Assembly: GCA_016218545.1 (NCBI GenBank)
Contig: JACRDQ010000019.1
Location: 164,634-228,633 of the forward strand
Direction: 5' to 3'
Origin: Elusimicrobiota bacterium
GTDB taxonomy: Bacteria; Elusimicrobiota; Elusimicrobia; UBA1565; UBA9628
Length of the DNA stretch: 64,000 nt
Of the stretch, positions 14,669 to 23,740 are shown in pieces. The position numbers and the translations under genes are program-made. A model generated the notes under the pieces. It made no database searches. It saw only the letters and a list, made by a program, of their open reading frames with translations, and was not told the origin of the DNA. Each line of letters starts with the position of its first letter. Position 1 is the stretch's first letter.

Positions 14669-15432
14669 TGTCGGGCGATACGCTCGACTGATTCGGCGAG
14701 GATCCAGCCTTTGGCGCCTTCCTTGGCGAGGCCGATCTCCATCCAGCGTCCGTTCTCGGAGAGGACCTCGACCCGCCGGCCCTCCGGGGCGGTGAACGCC
14801 ACGCTGAAGTTCTCGCCCGGCCCGCTGCGGATCTCCGCCGTGGGCTTGATGACCACGGCGCGTTCCGCGGGCTCGATGCCCGCGCGGGCGGCCCACCAGC
14901 CGCCGAAGAATATCCAGGCGGCCAGGGCCCCCGCCCCCCACCAGCCCACCGGCCCGGCGGCGGAGCGGCGCAACAGGGCCGCGCAGGCCAGCAGGAGCGC
15001 GGCCCAGGCGGCCAGCCAGTGCAGTCCCTCGAGCTCGCGGAGGGCGATGAGGTGGAACAGGTAGTGGATGAAGGGCGGCACGCCGGGAGGGACGAGCTCC
15101 TCTCCCGCGCGCTTGAGCGCGAAATCGAGGTTGTAGCGGGTGTCCCGGTCCCGGGGTCTGAGGTCGAAGGCGCGCTGGTACTCGGCGATGGCCCTGCCCA
15201 GCTGCCCGTCCTTGAAGAGGGCGTTGCCGAGGTTGTAGTGCAGGGCGGCGCTGCGCGGGCGTGCTTCCAGCAGAGAGGCGTAGGCCGTCGCGGCCCCGCG
15301 ATAATCCGAGGAGGCGTAGAGCTCGGCTGCCCGGGCGAAGGGGTCGGCTTCCGCGGCTTTTGCGGGACGGACGGCCCCGCGGCCGATCAGCAGTCCCAGG
15401 CAGGCCGCGGCCAGGATGGGCCGCGCCTTCAT
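14665..15432 (-). CDS. batE: BatE-like TPR/SH3 aerotolerance protein
   Basis: 255 aa. It has a signal peptide (about 1-27), tetratricopeptide repeats (about 30-110; ALHYNLGNALFKDGQLGRAIAEYQRAF), two hydrophobic membrane segments (about 138-155 and 165-182), and a C-terminal SH3-like domain (VVIKPTAEIRSGPG...). This is the layout of BatE, last gene of Bacteroides-type aerotolerance operons. It overlaps batD by ATGA. Exact biochemical role is unknown even for characterised homologues. Confidence 0.8.
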   Translation of the reverse strand: MKARPILAAACLGLLIGRGAVRPAKAAEADPFARAAELYASSDYRGAATAYASLLEARPRSAALHYNLGNALFKDGQLGRAIAEYQRAFDLRPRDRDTRYNLDFALKRAGEELVPPGVPPFIHYLFHLIALRELEGLHWLAAWAALLLACAALLRRSAAGPVGWWGAGALAAWIFFGGWWAARAGIEPAERAVVIKPTAEIRSGPGENFSVAFTAPEGRRVEVLSENGRWMEIGLAKEGAKGWILAESVERIARH

Positions 15433-17243
15433 CGCGGCACCTCCTTCTCAAGCCGCTCGAGCACGGAGGAGAGCCTCTCGGCCGCGTCCGAGCCCTTGCC
15501 GTGCGAGGCCGCGGGCGCGAAGCGCAGCAGGTCGAGCTCCTCCCAGAGCTCCTTGACCGAGTCGAGCTCCCGGCCGAGGCCCGGGGCCTTGGACCCGAGG
15601 AGCTCCACGACCCTGCGCAGGGTGAGGCCCGAAGCCGGGGCGTCGAGCTTGTCCCCGAGGTAGCGGGTCAGCGCTTCCGAGAGCAGGGCGGCCGCCGCCT
15701 TGGGGTCCTTGGCCTTGAGGTCTTGGGCTTGGTGGATCCTCTTGCGCGCGGCCTTGAGAGCCCCGCGGAAGCGTCTTCCTTTGGGGTCGGAGGCCAGCTT
15801 CTCCTGGTACATCGTCATCGAGAGGACCGCCGCGAAGAGCAGGAACGGGAGCGTGTGGGCGTTGCCGCCGCCGGCGACGGTCTCGAGCACGCGCGTCGCA
15901 GAGGAGATGCCGGGAGAGGGCTTGAGGTAGCGGATGTCCTCGGACACCGTCGAGAGCCTGCCGGTCGGGGCCGCGGCCGTCGCGGCCCCCGAGGCGTCGC
16001 CCTCTCCGACCTTGAGGAGGATGGGCGGGGTCGAGGCCTGGATGTACTGCCCTTTCGCCGGGTCGAAGTAGTGGAACGAGACCGAGGGGATCATCAGGGG
16101 GCCGGACACCTTGGGGACGAGCACGGTCTTGAAGACCTTCGAGCCGTTGACCACGTCCTTGGCCCGGTCGAGGCTCATGGAGCTGACCGTGTCGTAGACC
16201 CTGAAGGAAGGCATGGGCGGCAGCCGGACCTCGCCCAGGGCCTTGACGTTGCCGGTGCCCTGCACCGTCACGGTCAGGTTGACGGCTTCGCCCGCCTTGG
16301 GATCCGTGCGGTCGACCGCGGCCGTGATGCCGAAGCGGCCCACCGCGCCGGTGAAGTCCGGCGGCTTGCCCGCGGACGGCAGGGCCTCGGCGCGGAGCTC
16401 GACCGGCTCGGAGGAGAGGACCTTGTCCTCGGACCCCACGAAGCCCTGGGAGAAGAAGCGCTGGAAGAAGTCCGGGGCGTAGGGGTCGATCGTGACGTCT
16501 TTCTGGACCTGGGCGCGCACGGTGGCCGGCCCGATGACGAGCTTGCCCGCGCTCGCGGGGAAGAGCGCGGTCCGGATCTCCGAGTAGTAGTAGCTGCGGC
16601 CGCGGTGCTCGACGGTGCCGTGGCGCTCCGGGGGCAGGTCCTCGGCTAGGAACCCCGAGATCTTCGGCGCGTCGTACTGCGGGTTGCCCAGGAGCTGGAC
16701 CGAGGTGAAGAACTTGACGGAGAGGGTGACCTGCTCGTTGACGTAGGGCTTCTTCTTGTCCACGTCGGCCATCACGAAGATGTCCGGGGCGCCCGGGGTC
16801 GGACGGGATCCGGAGGGCGAGGGCTTGGGACTGGCGGGACCTTGGCCCGGGACCCGGGCCCCGGCCGGGGGCACGACCTCGATCTCGATGGAGTCGGTCT
16901 GCACCGTGGTCCCTTCCGCCGTGAGCGTGACCGGGCCGATGACCGCCTTGCCCACGAAGCGGGGCACGAGGACGTAGGTGTAGACGATGGAACTCGAGAC
17001 CTTCCCGTTGATGAAGGAGATGTTGTGGCTGCTGGCCGAGTCGTAGACGCTGAAGTTGGGCAAAGACGGGAGCTTCGGGTTCGGCATGGAGGTATGGGGA
17101 CCTGCGACCGAGACCTCCAGCACGATCTGGTCGTTGAGGGCGACCGAGGTCTTGTCCACGGAGGCGTGGATGAGGATGTCCGCCCCCCGCGCCTGGGGAG
17201 CGGCCAGGGCCAGCGAGGCGGCGAGGAGGAAGGCTCGGGTCAC
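15429..17243 (-). CDS. batD: BatD-like oxygen-tolerance membrane protein
   Basis: 604 aa from a GTG start (GTGA overlap with batC). A signal peptide (about 1-20) precedes three repeated beta-sandwich modules (about 22-420) with recurring segments such as VDKTSVALNDQIVLEVSV, VDKKKPYVNEQVTLSVKF and VDRTDPKAGEAVNLTV. One transmembrane helix (about 465-480) and a cytosolic helical tail follow. The architecture matches the BatD/PF13584 family. It is likely a periplasmic scaffold of the Bat complex. Confidence 0.85.
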   Translation of the reverse strand: MTRAFLLAASLALAAPQARGADILIHASVDKTSVALNDQIVLEVSVAGPHTSMPNPKLPSLPNFSVYDSASSHNISFINGKVSSSIVYTYVLVPRFVGKAVIGPVTLTAEGTTVQTDSIEIEVVPPAGARVPGQGPASPKPSPSGSRPTPGAPDIFVMADVDKKKPYVNEQVTLSVKFFTSVQLLGNPQYDAPKISGFLAEDLPPERHGTVEHRGRSYYYSEIRTALFPASAGKLVIGPATVRAQVQKDVTIDPYAPDFFQRFFSQGFVGSEDKVLSSEPVELRAEALPSAGKPPDFTGAVGRFGITAAVDRTDPKAGEAVNLTVTVQGTGNVKALGEVRLPPMPSFRVYDTVSSMSLDRAKDVVNGSKVFKTVLVPKVSGPLMIPSVSFHYFDPAKGQYIQASTPPILLKVGEGDASGAATAAAPTGRLSTVSEDIRYLKPSPGISSATRVLETVAGGGNAHTLPFLLFAAVLSMTMYQEKLASDPKGRRFRGALKAARKRIHQAQDLKAKDPKAAAALLSEALTRYLGDKLDAPASGLTLRRVVELLGSKAPGLGRELDSVKELWEELDLLRFAPAASHGKGSDAAERLSSVLERLEKEVPR

Positions 17244-17923
17244 CAGTCCTCCTTGACCCGGGGACGCTCCTTCTGTCCCGCGGACTGCTGCATCATCTGC
17301 TGCTGGGCGGCCTTCTCCTTCTCCGCGGCCGCGCTCATGATGCGCTCCGCGTCCTCCTTCTGCATCTGGTCCATGGGCCGCGTCGCGGGGTCGGGGGTCT
17401 TGCCCTGCTCCTTGGGCTGCTCATCCTTGTCCCCCTGGTCCTTCTTGTCGTCCTTCTTGTCCTTCTTGGGGTCGGGGCACTGCTTGGGGGGGTTCTTCTG
17501 GCTGCGCAGGGCCAGGGCTAGGTTGTAGCGCGCGTCCTCGTCGTCCGAGTCGAGGATGAGGGCGGACCGATACGAGCGCGCCGCGGCTTTGTAGTCCCCC
17601 TGCTGGTAGCGCGCGTTGCCGGCGTTGTAGTGGCTGCCGGAGCGCAGGGCCGGCGGCAGGCCATCCGCGGTCAGGGCGGTGTAGGCGCCGGCGGCCTGAT
17701 CGAGCTCGGAGAGCCGGTAGAGGGCGTTGCCGCTGTTGAAGACGGGCCGCGGGTCGGCCGGGGCGTCCTTGGCCGCGCGCGAATACTGCTCGAGGGACTC
17801 GACGTACTTTTCCTTCTTGTAGAGGGAGTTGCCCTTGCGCAGCTGGGCCTCGGAGGCTTGGGCCTGGACGGCCGGGAAGGCAGCGAGCAGGCAGAGCGCC
17901 AAGGTCTTGCTCAAGAGTCTCAT
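17240..17923 (-). CDS. batC: BatC-like TPR protein
   Basis: 227 aa. A signal peptide (about 1-23, ending QAQASE) is followed by three to four tetratricopeptide repeats (about 25-145) and then a strongly charged Lys/Asp/Gln-rich tail (about 145-227). It is a periplasmic TPR adaptor typical of BatC, expected to act with the von Willebrand A proteins BatA and BatB. ATGA and GTGA overlaps join it to both neighbours. Confidence 0.82.
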   Translation of the reverse strand: MRLLSKTLALCLLAAFPAVQAQASEAQLRKGNSLYKKEKYVESLEQYSRAAKDAPADPRPVFNSGNALYRLSELDQAAGAYTALTADGLPPALRSGSHYNAGNARYQQGDYKAAARSYRSALILDSDDEDARYNLALALRSQKNPPKQCPDPKKDKKDDKKDQGDKDEQPKEQGKTPDPATRPMDQMQKEDAERIMSAAAEKEKAAQQQMMQQSAGQKERPRVKEDW

Positions 17924-18999
17924 GGGAGTCGCGCGCCCCGGGGCTCGCCGGAGCGACCGTCATTATAGGAGATTCCCCCTCCCTGCCGCCCGTTCCGAGG
18001 GGCGGTCTCCGGGACCAGGAGTTCGGCGAGCAGGAAGAGGAACGCCAGGGCCAGGGGAATCATGAACTTGTTCTTGTAGCGCTGGCTGTGGCCGGTGACG
18101 GCCTGGGACCGCTCGAGGGCCGCGATGCGGGATGCGATCTCCGAGGCCTCGACCTCGCCCAAAGACGAGCGGTAGTAGGTTCCTCCGGAGACCGAGGCGG
18201 CCTCGATGAGGGAGGGCTCCCCGAGCCGGCTGATCACGGTGCCGCCGCTGGCGTCCTTCTTGTAGCCGAGGACCGAGCCGTCCTCCCCCTTGAGCGGGAT
18301 GGGCTCCCCCTCCGGGGTCCCGATGCCGACCGGGATGACCTGGATGCCCGCGGCTCCTGCCCGGCGCGCGGACTCCACGACCCGGGCGGGGCCGTCCACG
18401 GTGTCCTCGCCATCGGTGAGGAGGACGATCGCCTTGCCTCCGGGATAGCGCTCGAGCGCGGCCGCTGAGAGGTCGAGGGCCCTGGCGACGGCGGTGCCGG
18501 GCCTGGGGAGCGCGTCGACCTTCACGTTCTGCAGGATCTGCTTGGCCGCGTCGATGTCCATGGTGACCGGGCAGAAGACCGCGGGCTCTCCTGCGAAGGC
18601 CACGATGCCGACCCTGTTGCCCCGGAGCTGCTCGAGCAGGAGCGAGAGCTCGGCCTTGGCCTTCTCGAGGCGGCTGGGCTTGACGTCCTCGGTCAGCATG
18701 GAGAGCGAGAGGTCCAGTGCGATGACGACGTGCCTCATGGGAGCGGCGGTCTCCACGAGCTCGACCCCCCACTGCGGTCCGGCGAGGGCGAGCACGATGA
18801 AGGATAGCCCGCAGGCCTGCAGGGCCGCCTTGAGGCGGCGGCGGAGCGCGGTCTCCTCAGGCAGGAGCCGGCCGATGGTCGCAGGCACGCCCATGGCCTG
18901 GGTGAGGGCCCTGCGCGCCCTGCCCGCCCACCAGAAGGCGGCGAGGGCTCCTCCGAGGACCGGGAGGAGGAGGAGGAGGCGCAAGGGGTCCCGGAACAC
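17920..18999 (-). CDS. batB: BatB, von Willebrand factor A membrane protein
   Basis: 359 aa from a GTG start at 18999, which shares one base with the batA stop (TAGTG). Two N-terminal membrane helices (about 8-25 and 60-75) precede a vWA domain (about 90-300) with the MIDAS motif DLSLS. A C-terminal membrane helix (about 318-337) follows. BatB-type proteins sit in the inner membrane with the vWA domain bound to metal and partners. The longer frame reaching 19926 is an artefact in the batA region. Confidence 0.87.
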   Translation of the reverse strand: MFRDPLRLLLLLPVLGGALAAFWWAGRARRALTQAMGVPATIGRLLPEETALRRRLKAALQACGLSFIVLALAGPQWGVELVETAAPMRHVVIALDLSLSMLTEDVKPSRLEKAKAELSLLLEQLRGNRVGIVAFAGEPAVFCPVTMDIDAAKQILQNVKVDALPRPGTAVARALDLSAAALERYPGGKAIVLLTDGEDTVDGPARVVESARRAGAAGIQVIPVGIGTPEGEPIPLKGEDGSVLGYKKDASGGTVISRLGEPSLIEAASVSGGTYYRSSLGEVEASEIASRIAALERSQAVTGHSQRYKNKFMIPLALAFLFLLAELLVPETAPRNGRQGGGISYNDGRSGEPRGARLP

Positions 19000-19985
19000 T
19001 AGGGCCACCTCAGCAGGAAGATGTTGGAGAGGGCGAGCTCCACGATGAGGAGGAGGACGGCCAGGCCCACGGGCAGCGCGTAGCGGTCCGCCCTGGAGAC
19101 GATCTCCGGGAGCTTCACCTTGGTCTTCTCGAGCCGGTCGATCTCGGCGTAGACGTCCCGGAGCTCCTGGAGGCTCGTGGCGCGCCAGTAGCGGCCGTCG
19201 GTCATGCGCGCGATCTCGTTGAGGATGTCCTCGTCGAGGTCGTCCCGCACCCGCACCATGACGCGCCCGAACTTCGGGTCGTCGACGGGCATGAGGGCCT
19301 CCCCCCGCTTGGCGCAGCCGATCGTGTAGACCTTGATGCCGTAGGTCTTGGCGACCTTGGCCGCGGTGACGGGGTCGATGATCCCGGTGTTGTGGCGGCC
19401 GTCCGTGAGGAGGATGAGGACCTTGCTCTTGCCGTCGGAGTTCCTGATGTGGTTCACCCCGGTCACGATGCCGTCCCCGATGGCGGTCCCGTCGGCGTGC
19501 GTCATGCCCGGCTCGAGCTCCGCGATGCGGCCGGTCAGCGCGTCGTAGTCGATGGTGAGCGGGCAGGAGAGCATGGCCGCGCCTCCGAAGATCACCAGGC
19601 CGACGCGGTCCTGGGCCCTGCCCCGGACGAAGCGGACGGCGGTGTCCTTGGCGGCGAAGAGCCGGTTCTCCGGCTGGAAGTCCAGCGCGTTCATGCTCGT
19701 GGAGGTGTCGATGACCAGCATGATGTCGATGCCTTCTCCGACGCCCTGGTTCCGGCTGGAGACCTGCTGGGGCCGGGCCAGGCCGAAGGCGATGAGGACC
19801 AGGGCAGCGGTCTTGAGCGCCGGGGGCAGGACGCGGGCGGCCTCGGAGCGCCAGGAAGGCTTGAGTCCGTGCACCCTGGGGAAGGGGAGCGCGCTGCGCC
19901 GTCCCTCGAAGCGGCGCAGCGCCCACCAGCCCGCGGCGAGCGCGGCCAGGGCCAGGACCAGGACGTAGGGGTAGGCCAGGATCAT
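18999..19985 (-). CDS. batA: BatA, von Willebrand factor A membrane protein
   Basis: 328 aa from the ATG at 19985, overlapping the upstream stop by ATGA. N-terminal helices (about 2-20 and 53-70) flank the basic BatA N-terminal region. The vWA domain (about 85-285) has the MIDAS motif DTSTS and the conserved LILLTDGRHNTG. A C-terminal helix (about 303-322) anchors it. BatA and BatB are usually paired, as here. Confidence 0.88.
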   Translation of the reverse strand: MILAYPYVLVLALAALAAGWWALRRFEGRRSALPFPRVHGLKPSWRSEAARVLPPALKTAALVLIAFGLARPQQVSSRNQGVGEGIDIMLVIDTSTSMNALDFQPENRLFAAKDTAVRFVRGRAQDRVGLVIFGGAAMLSCPLTIDYDALTGRIAELEPGMTHADGTAIGDGIVTGVNHIRNSDGKSKVLILLTDGRHNTGIIDPVTAAKVAKTYGIKVYTIGCAKRGEALMPVDDPKFGRVMVRVRDDLDEDILNEIARMTDGRYWRATSLQELRDVYAEIDRLEKTKVKLPEIVSRADRYALPVGLAVLLLIVELALSNIFLLRWP

Positions 19986-20932
19986 GGCTCGGTCCCGACG
20001 GACTGGGGTGCCAGGTCCTTCGGCGCGGAGTCGCGCACGATGGCTCGGCCGGCCGCGATCTCCCGCTCGCCCAGACCGGGCTCCGGCTTCCACTTGGCGA
20101 ACTTGGCGAGATCGGCCCGGTCGAAGAGGTCCTTGACCTCGGAGAGCAGGCGCCTGTCGAGGGAGAGGTCCCTGAGGCTCCGGAAGAGCTCGGTGGTGGT
20201 GCGGCGCAGTGCCGGCACGCCGTAGCGCCGCTCCACGTAGACCCGGAGGATGTCCGTCAGTTTGATGTAGAACTCGTTGTAGCGCGCCTGGTCCCAGAGC
20301 CCAGAGCTCTGCAGGGAGGCGAGCTCCTCCTGCGCGATGACGTGGGCCGGACGGGTGTCGACGGCGGCGGCGGGGGAGGCGGGTCCCGGGGACGAAGTCT
20401 TGCGCCGCTTCCAGAGCAGGTAGGCGGCGGCCAGGAGAGCCGCCAGCAGGAGCCAGGGCCAGAGCGCGGGCCGGGCCGACATGAGGGACTTGATGTCCTT
20501 GAGCTGGGGTTCCTGTCCCAGGTCCGGTTCAGGCACCGAGACCGTGAACGGAGGGCTCTCGAGCCGACCCGGAACCCCGGCTCCGCTCGTCTGCCAGAAG
20601 ACGCGGACCGGGATCTTCCCCACGTCGAGGGGAAGGAGCTCCAAGGAGTACTTCAGCTCGCGCAGGGCGCCGGCCGTGCCTTCTTCGAGCAGCTCCGCCC
20701 GCGTGATGGCGTAGGAGTCGGTCGTGGAGGCCTGCAGGTCGGGGAGGACCTCGAGGCCGGGGGGCGCCACCACCAAGGCGCTCACCTTCATGGGCACGCC
20801 GAGGCTCGCCGTGGCGGTGGCGGGGCGCACGTCGAATCGGACCGGGAGCTCGGCCGCGGCGACGGGCCGGGGCACGGCGCAGAGCGCCGCCCAAGCGCCG
20901 GCCAGCGTCGCAGCCAGGACGCTCGGCCTCAT
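19982..20932 (-). CDS. Bat-operon accessory membrane protein (DUF4381/BatD-like)
   Basis: 316 aa. A signal peptide (about 1-27) leads into a periplasmic beta-sandwich (about 28-140). One transmembrane helix follows (about 156-170, WPWLLLAALLAAAYLLW), then a helical cytosolic domain (about 190-290) containing LTDILRVYVERRYGVPALRRTT. This C-terminal signature is shared by unnamed proteins encoded between DUF58 and BatA genes in many Bat/MoxR operons. Its role is inferred only from the operon. Confidence 0.75.
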   Translation of the reverse strand: MRPSVLAATLAGAWAALCAVPRPVAAAELPVRFDVRPATATASLGVPMKVSALVVAPPGLEVLPDLQASTTDSYAITRAELLEEGTAGALRELKYSLELLPLDVGKIPVRVFWQTSGAGVPGRLESPPFTVSVPEPDLGQEPQLKDIKSLMSARPALWPWLLLAALLAAAYLLWKRRKTSSPGPASPAAAVDTRPAHVIAQEELASLQSSGLWDQARYNEFYIKLTDILRVYVERRYGVPALRRTTTELFRSLRDLSLDRRLLSEVKDLFDRADLAKFAKWKPEPGLGEREIAAGRAIVRDSAPKDLAPQSVGTEP

Positions 20933-20933
20933 G

Positions 20934-21884
20934 TCAGTGCCTGAGCCTCAGGGCCCTCTTCTGGAAGAATCGCACGATGGGGTCGATGAAGGGCTGGGAG
21001 GTGTCGACGCGGATGTGCTCGATGCCGGCGAGGCTGAAGATGCGCTCCAGGGCCGCGAGCCGGGCCTCCTCCGAGCGCTTGTACGAGGAGAGCGAGGCGG
21101 CGTCCGAGGCGTCGAAGAGGACGCGCTCTCCGGTCTCCGGGTCGTCGAACTCGAGCAGGGCGCCCGCGCGAGGGAGGGTCCGTTCCCGCGGGTCGGTGAC
21201 GAGGACGGGCACCACGTCGTGCTTGAGTGAGGCGAGCTTCAGGGCCTTCTTGAGCCTCTCGGACGGCGCGGCCGAGGCCCCCCCCGCCTTTCCCGCGGCC
21301 GCCGCGCCTTCCCGGAAGTCGGAGATGAGGAATAGGATGGAGCTGCGCTTGAGCACCCGCACCATGGTCTCCAGGCACGCGGCCAGGTCGGTCCCGCGCC
21401 GCTCGGGCTCGAAGGCGAGGACGTCGCGGATGATGTGGAGGACGTGCTTGCGCCCCTTCTTGGGCGGCACGTACTCCTCGATGCCGTCCGTGAAGAGGAA
21501 GAGGCCCGCCTTGTCGTTGTTCTGGAGGGCCGAGAAGGCCAGCACCGCCGCGATCTCCGCGGAGACCTCCTTCTTGAGGGCGGCGCCGCTGCCGAAGAAC
21601 TGGGAGCCGGAGAGGTCGCAGGCGATGACCGCGGTGAGCTCGCGCTCCTCCGTGTACTGCTTGACGAAGGGCCGGCCCATCCGGGCCGTCACGTTCCAGT
21701 CGATGGTGCGGACGTCGTCCCCGGGCGAGTATTCCCGGACCTCGCTGAACTCCATGCCCCGGCCCTTGAAGACGCTCAGGTACTCGCCGGCGAAGGTCTC
21801 GGTGACCAGCCGGTCCGTCATGATCTCGATGCGGCGGACCTGGGCGAGCAGTTCCTTGTTGAGCGTGGTGCGGGTTTCGCGCAT
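20934..21884 (-). CDS. DUF58 domain protein of the MoxR/Bat operon
   Basis: 316 aa from ATG 21884 (a TTG at 21893 would add three residues). The DUF58 motif EVREYSPGDDVRTIDWNV (about 50-67) is followed by a vWA-like fold (VIACDLSGSQFF, ILFLISDF). DUF58 proteins are encoded next to MoxR ATPases and are thought to be their partners or substrates. One nucleotide separates the stop from the next ATG. Confidence 0.88.
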   Translation of the reverse strand: MRETRTTLNKELLAQVRRIEIMTDRLVTETFAGEYLSVFKGRGMEFSEVREYSPGDDVRTIDWNVTARMGRPFVKQYTEERELTAVIACDLSGSQFFGSGAALKKEVSAEIAAVLAFSALQNNDKAGLFLFTDGIEEYVPPKKGRKHVLHIIRDVLAFEPERRGTDLAACLETMVRVLKRSSILFLISDFREGAAAAGKAGGASAAPSERLKKALKLASLKHDVVPVLVTDPRERTLPRAGALLEFDDPETGERVLFDASDAASLSSYKRSEEARLAALERIFSLAGIEHIRVDTSQPFIDPIVRFFQKRALRLRH

Positions 21885-21942
21885 GTGGTTCAAAGGCCGA
21901 GCATGGGGTGCGGGAGTCCTTCCGCGGGCGCTCCCGCGGATA

Positions 21943-22932
21943 TTAGGGCACTTCCACGGTCTCGAAGATGGTCTGGATGATCTTCTCCGAGGTGAGGTTC
22001 TCCGCCTCCGCTTCGTAGCTCAGGATGACCCGGTGCCGCAGGACGTCGGCGCCGATGGACTTGACGTCCTCGGGGGTGACGTAGCCGCGCCCGCTCAGGA
22101 AGGCGTAGGCCTTGGCGGCCTGGGCCAGGTAGATGGTCGCGCGGGGGCTGGCGCCGTAGGAGATGAGGCTCTTGAACGACGCGAGCTTATGGCCCTCGGG
22201 GTCGCGGGTGGCGAACACGAGGTCGACGATATAGGTCTTGATCTTCTCGTCCAGGTAGATCTCGGAGACGGTCTTGCGCGCCTTGATGATGTGCTTGGGG
22301 TCGGCGACCTTCTGGGCGACGGGCACGGCCGCGCCCGTCATGCGCTCGAGGATGCTGCGCTCCTCGGTCTTCGACGGGTAGGTGATGCGGAGCTTGAGCA
22401 TGAACCGGTCCACCTGCGCCTCGGGGAGAGGGTAGGTCCCCTCCTGCTCGATGGGGTTCTGGGTGGCGAGCACGAGGAAGAGCTCGGGGAGGGCGTAGGT
22501 CGTCGTGCCGATGGTGACGTGGCGCTCCTGCATGGCCTCGAGGAGGGCGCTCTGGACCTTGGCCGGGGCCCGGTTGATCTCGTCGGCGAGGATGAGGTTG
22601 GAGAAGATCGGTCCGCGCCGCACCGCGAACTCGGATTCCTTGGGGTTGAAGATCATGGTCCCGGTCAGGTCCGCGGGAAGGAGGTCGGGCGTGAACTGGA
22701 TGCGCGAGTAGCCGGCCTCGATCGTCTGCGCCACGGTCTTGATGGCCAGGGTCTTGGCCAGACCGGGGACGCCCTCGAGCAGGATGTGCCCGTTGGCCAG
22801 CAGGCCCACGAGGATGCGGTCGACGGTCTCCTCCTGGCCGACGATGACCCGGGCGATCTCGCGCTTGATCTCCGCGATGAAATGGCTCTCGTCTGCGACC
22901 CGCTTGTTGATCTCCTTGATTCCCAGCTCCAT
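21943..22932 (-). CDS. MoxR-type AAA+ ATPase
   Basis: 329 aa, canonical length. Walker A is GVPGLAKT (about 55-62), Walker B with LILADEINRAP (about 115-125), and the sensor segment VLATQNPIEQEGTYPLPEAQ is recognisable, followed by the C-terminal lid domain. MoxR ATPases act as chaperones for vWA proteins; BatA, BatB and DUF58 in this operon are the likely clients. A Shine-Dalgarno (GAGGT) lies 6 nt before the ATG. Confidence 0.93.
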   Translation of the reverse strand: MELGIKEINKRVADESHFIAEIKREIARVIVGQEETVDRILVGLLANGHILLEGVPGLAKTLAIKTVAQTIEAGYSRIQFTPDLLPADLTGTMIFNPKESEFAVRRGPIFSNLILADEINRAPAKVQSALLEAMQERHVTIGTTTYALPELFLVLATQNPIEQEGTYPLPEAQVDRFMLKLRITYPSKTEERSILERMTGAAVPVAQKVADPKHIIKARKTVSEIYLDEKIKTYIVDLVFATRDPEGHKLASFKSLISYGASPRATIYLAQAAKAYAFLSGRGYVTPEDVKSIGADVLRHRVILSYEAEAENLTSEKIIQTIFETVEVP

Positions 22933-22945
22933 TGGTGACCTCGCG

Positions 22946-23560
22946 TTATTTCAGCTTCTTGACTTCCCTATCGGCGTCCGGAGAGTTCTGCTCCGCTTCC
23001 AGGCGCTGGCGCTCCTCTTCGGCTTTCTTGATCTCGGCCTCGCGGAGGCGGTTGAGCGCGTCGACCGTCTTGAGCGCCTCCTTGCGGACCAGCTCGTTGG
23101 GGTCCTTGAGGCAGTCCGTGATCTGGGGGATGACGCTCATCTCGCCGACCGAGGCCAGGGCGCCCAGCACCGCGATGCGGAGCTCCGGCGGGTTGGCCGC
23201 TTCCTGGAGGGCGAGGACGAGCTGCTCGGCCACGTCGGCGCCGGTCTTGGTCCGGAGCAGGCCCGCCACCCGCATCCTCATCTCGAGGCTGTCGTCCTTG
23301 TGCAGCCGCTCGAAGAGCACCGCGTTGGAGGAGGGCGACTTGATGTTGTTGAGGAGCTGGACGGCCTCCCAGCGCACGTCGGAGTCGAGGTCCCGGGTGG
23401 CCTTGATGATCTTGGCTTCCTCCTCCGGGGTGATGAGCGGCGGCGGCGGCGGCGGGGCCTCGACCACGGGCGGCGGCGGCGGCGCCTTCTTGACGAAGGA
23501 GCGCGAGGCGAAGAAGCCCGCGATGGCGAGCACGATGACGATGATGATGATTCTGATCAC
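22946..23560 (-). CDS. Membrane-anchored HEAT-repeat protein
   Basis: 204 aa from a GTG start. An N-terminal hydrophobic anchor (about 2-20, IIIIVIVLAIAGFFA) is followed by a Pro-rich linker (about 26-46). HEAT-like repeats (about 48-165; VRWEAVQLLNN, MRMRVAGLLRT, LRIAVLGALAS, VRKEALKTVDAL) and a charged helical tail complete it. It is likely a periplasmic or membrane-surface adaptor. It is the first gene before moxR (13 nt gap) and may be an extra Bat-system component; function unknown. Confidence 0.75.
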   Translation of the reverse strand: MIRIIIIVIVLAIAGFFASRSFVKKAPPPPPVVEAPPPPPPLITPEEEAKIIKATRDLDSDVRWEAVQLLNNIKSPSSNAVLFERLHKDDSLEMRMRVAGLLRTKTGADVAEQLVLALQEAANPPELRIAVLGALASVGEMSVIPQITDCLKDPNELVRKEALKTVDALNRLREAEIKKAEEERQRLEAEQNSPDADREVKKLK

Positions 23561-23646
23561 AGGGGACCTGGCCTCCTGGCCGTTCCGCCGCGTTAGGACA
23601 CCTCGGGACGCGCCTCGGTTCCGTGAGCCTCGCGGTCGGTGCCGGG

Positions 23647-23652
23647 ATTATA
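23647..23652 (-). promoter_or_regulatory. Candidate -10 element of the HEAT/MoxR/Bat operon
   Basis: TATAAT on the minus strand in the only AT-rich patch upstream of the GTG at 23560, giving a leader of about 80 nt. No clear -35 at 16-18 nt, so this is tentative. Confidence 0.4.
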
Positions 23653-23688
23653 ATAAATAGAGACATGTTAAAATAGGGCCTCCGGGGG

Positions 23689-23728
23689 AAAAAGGACGCG
23701 CCCCGACGGACTGTCGGGGCGCGTCCTT
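23689..23728 (-). terminator. Rho-independent terminator of the ACT-domain gene
   Basis: Minus-strand hairpin with 16-nt perfect GC-rich arms (23692-23707 and 23713-23728) and a 5-nt loop, followed by TTTTT (23693-23689). It begins 12 nt after the stop of the ACT-domain gene and insulates it from the Bat operon promoter region. Confidence 0.88.
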
Positions 23729-23740
23729 CCTTGATGCGGC

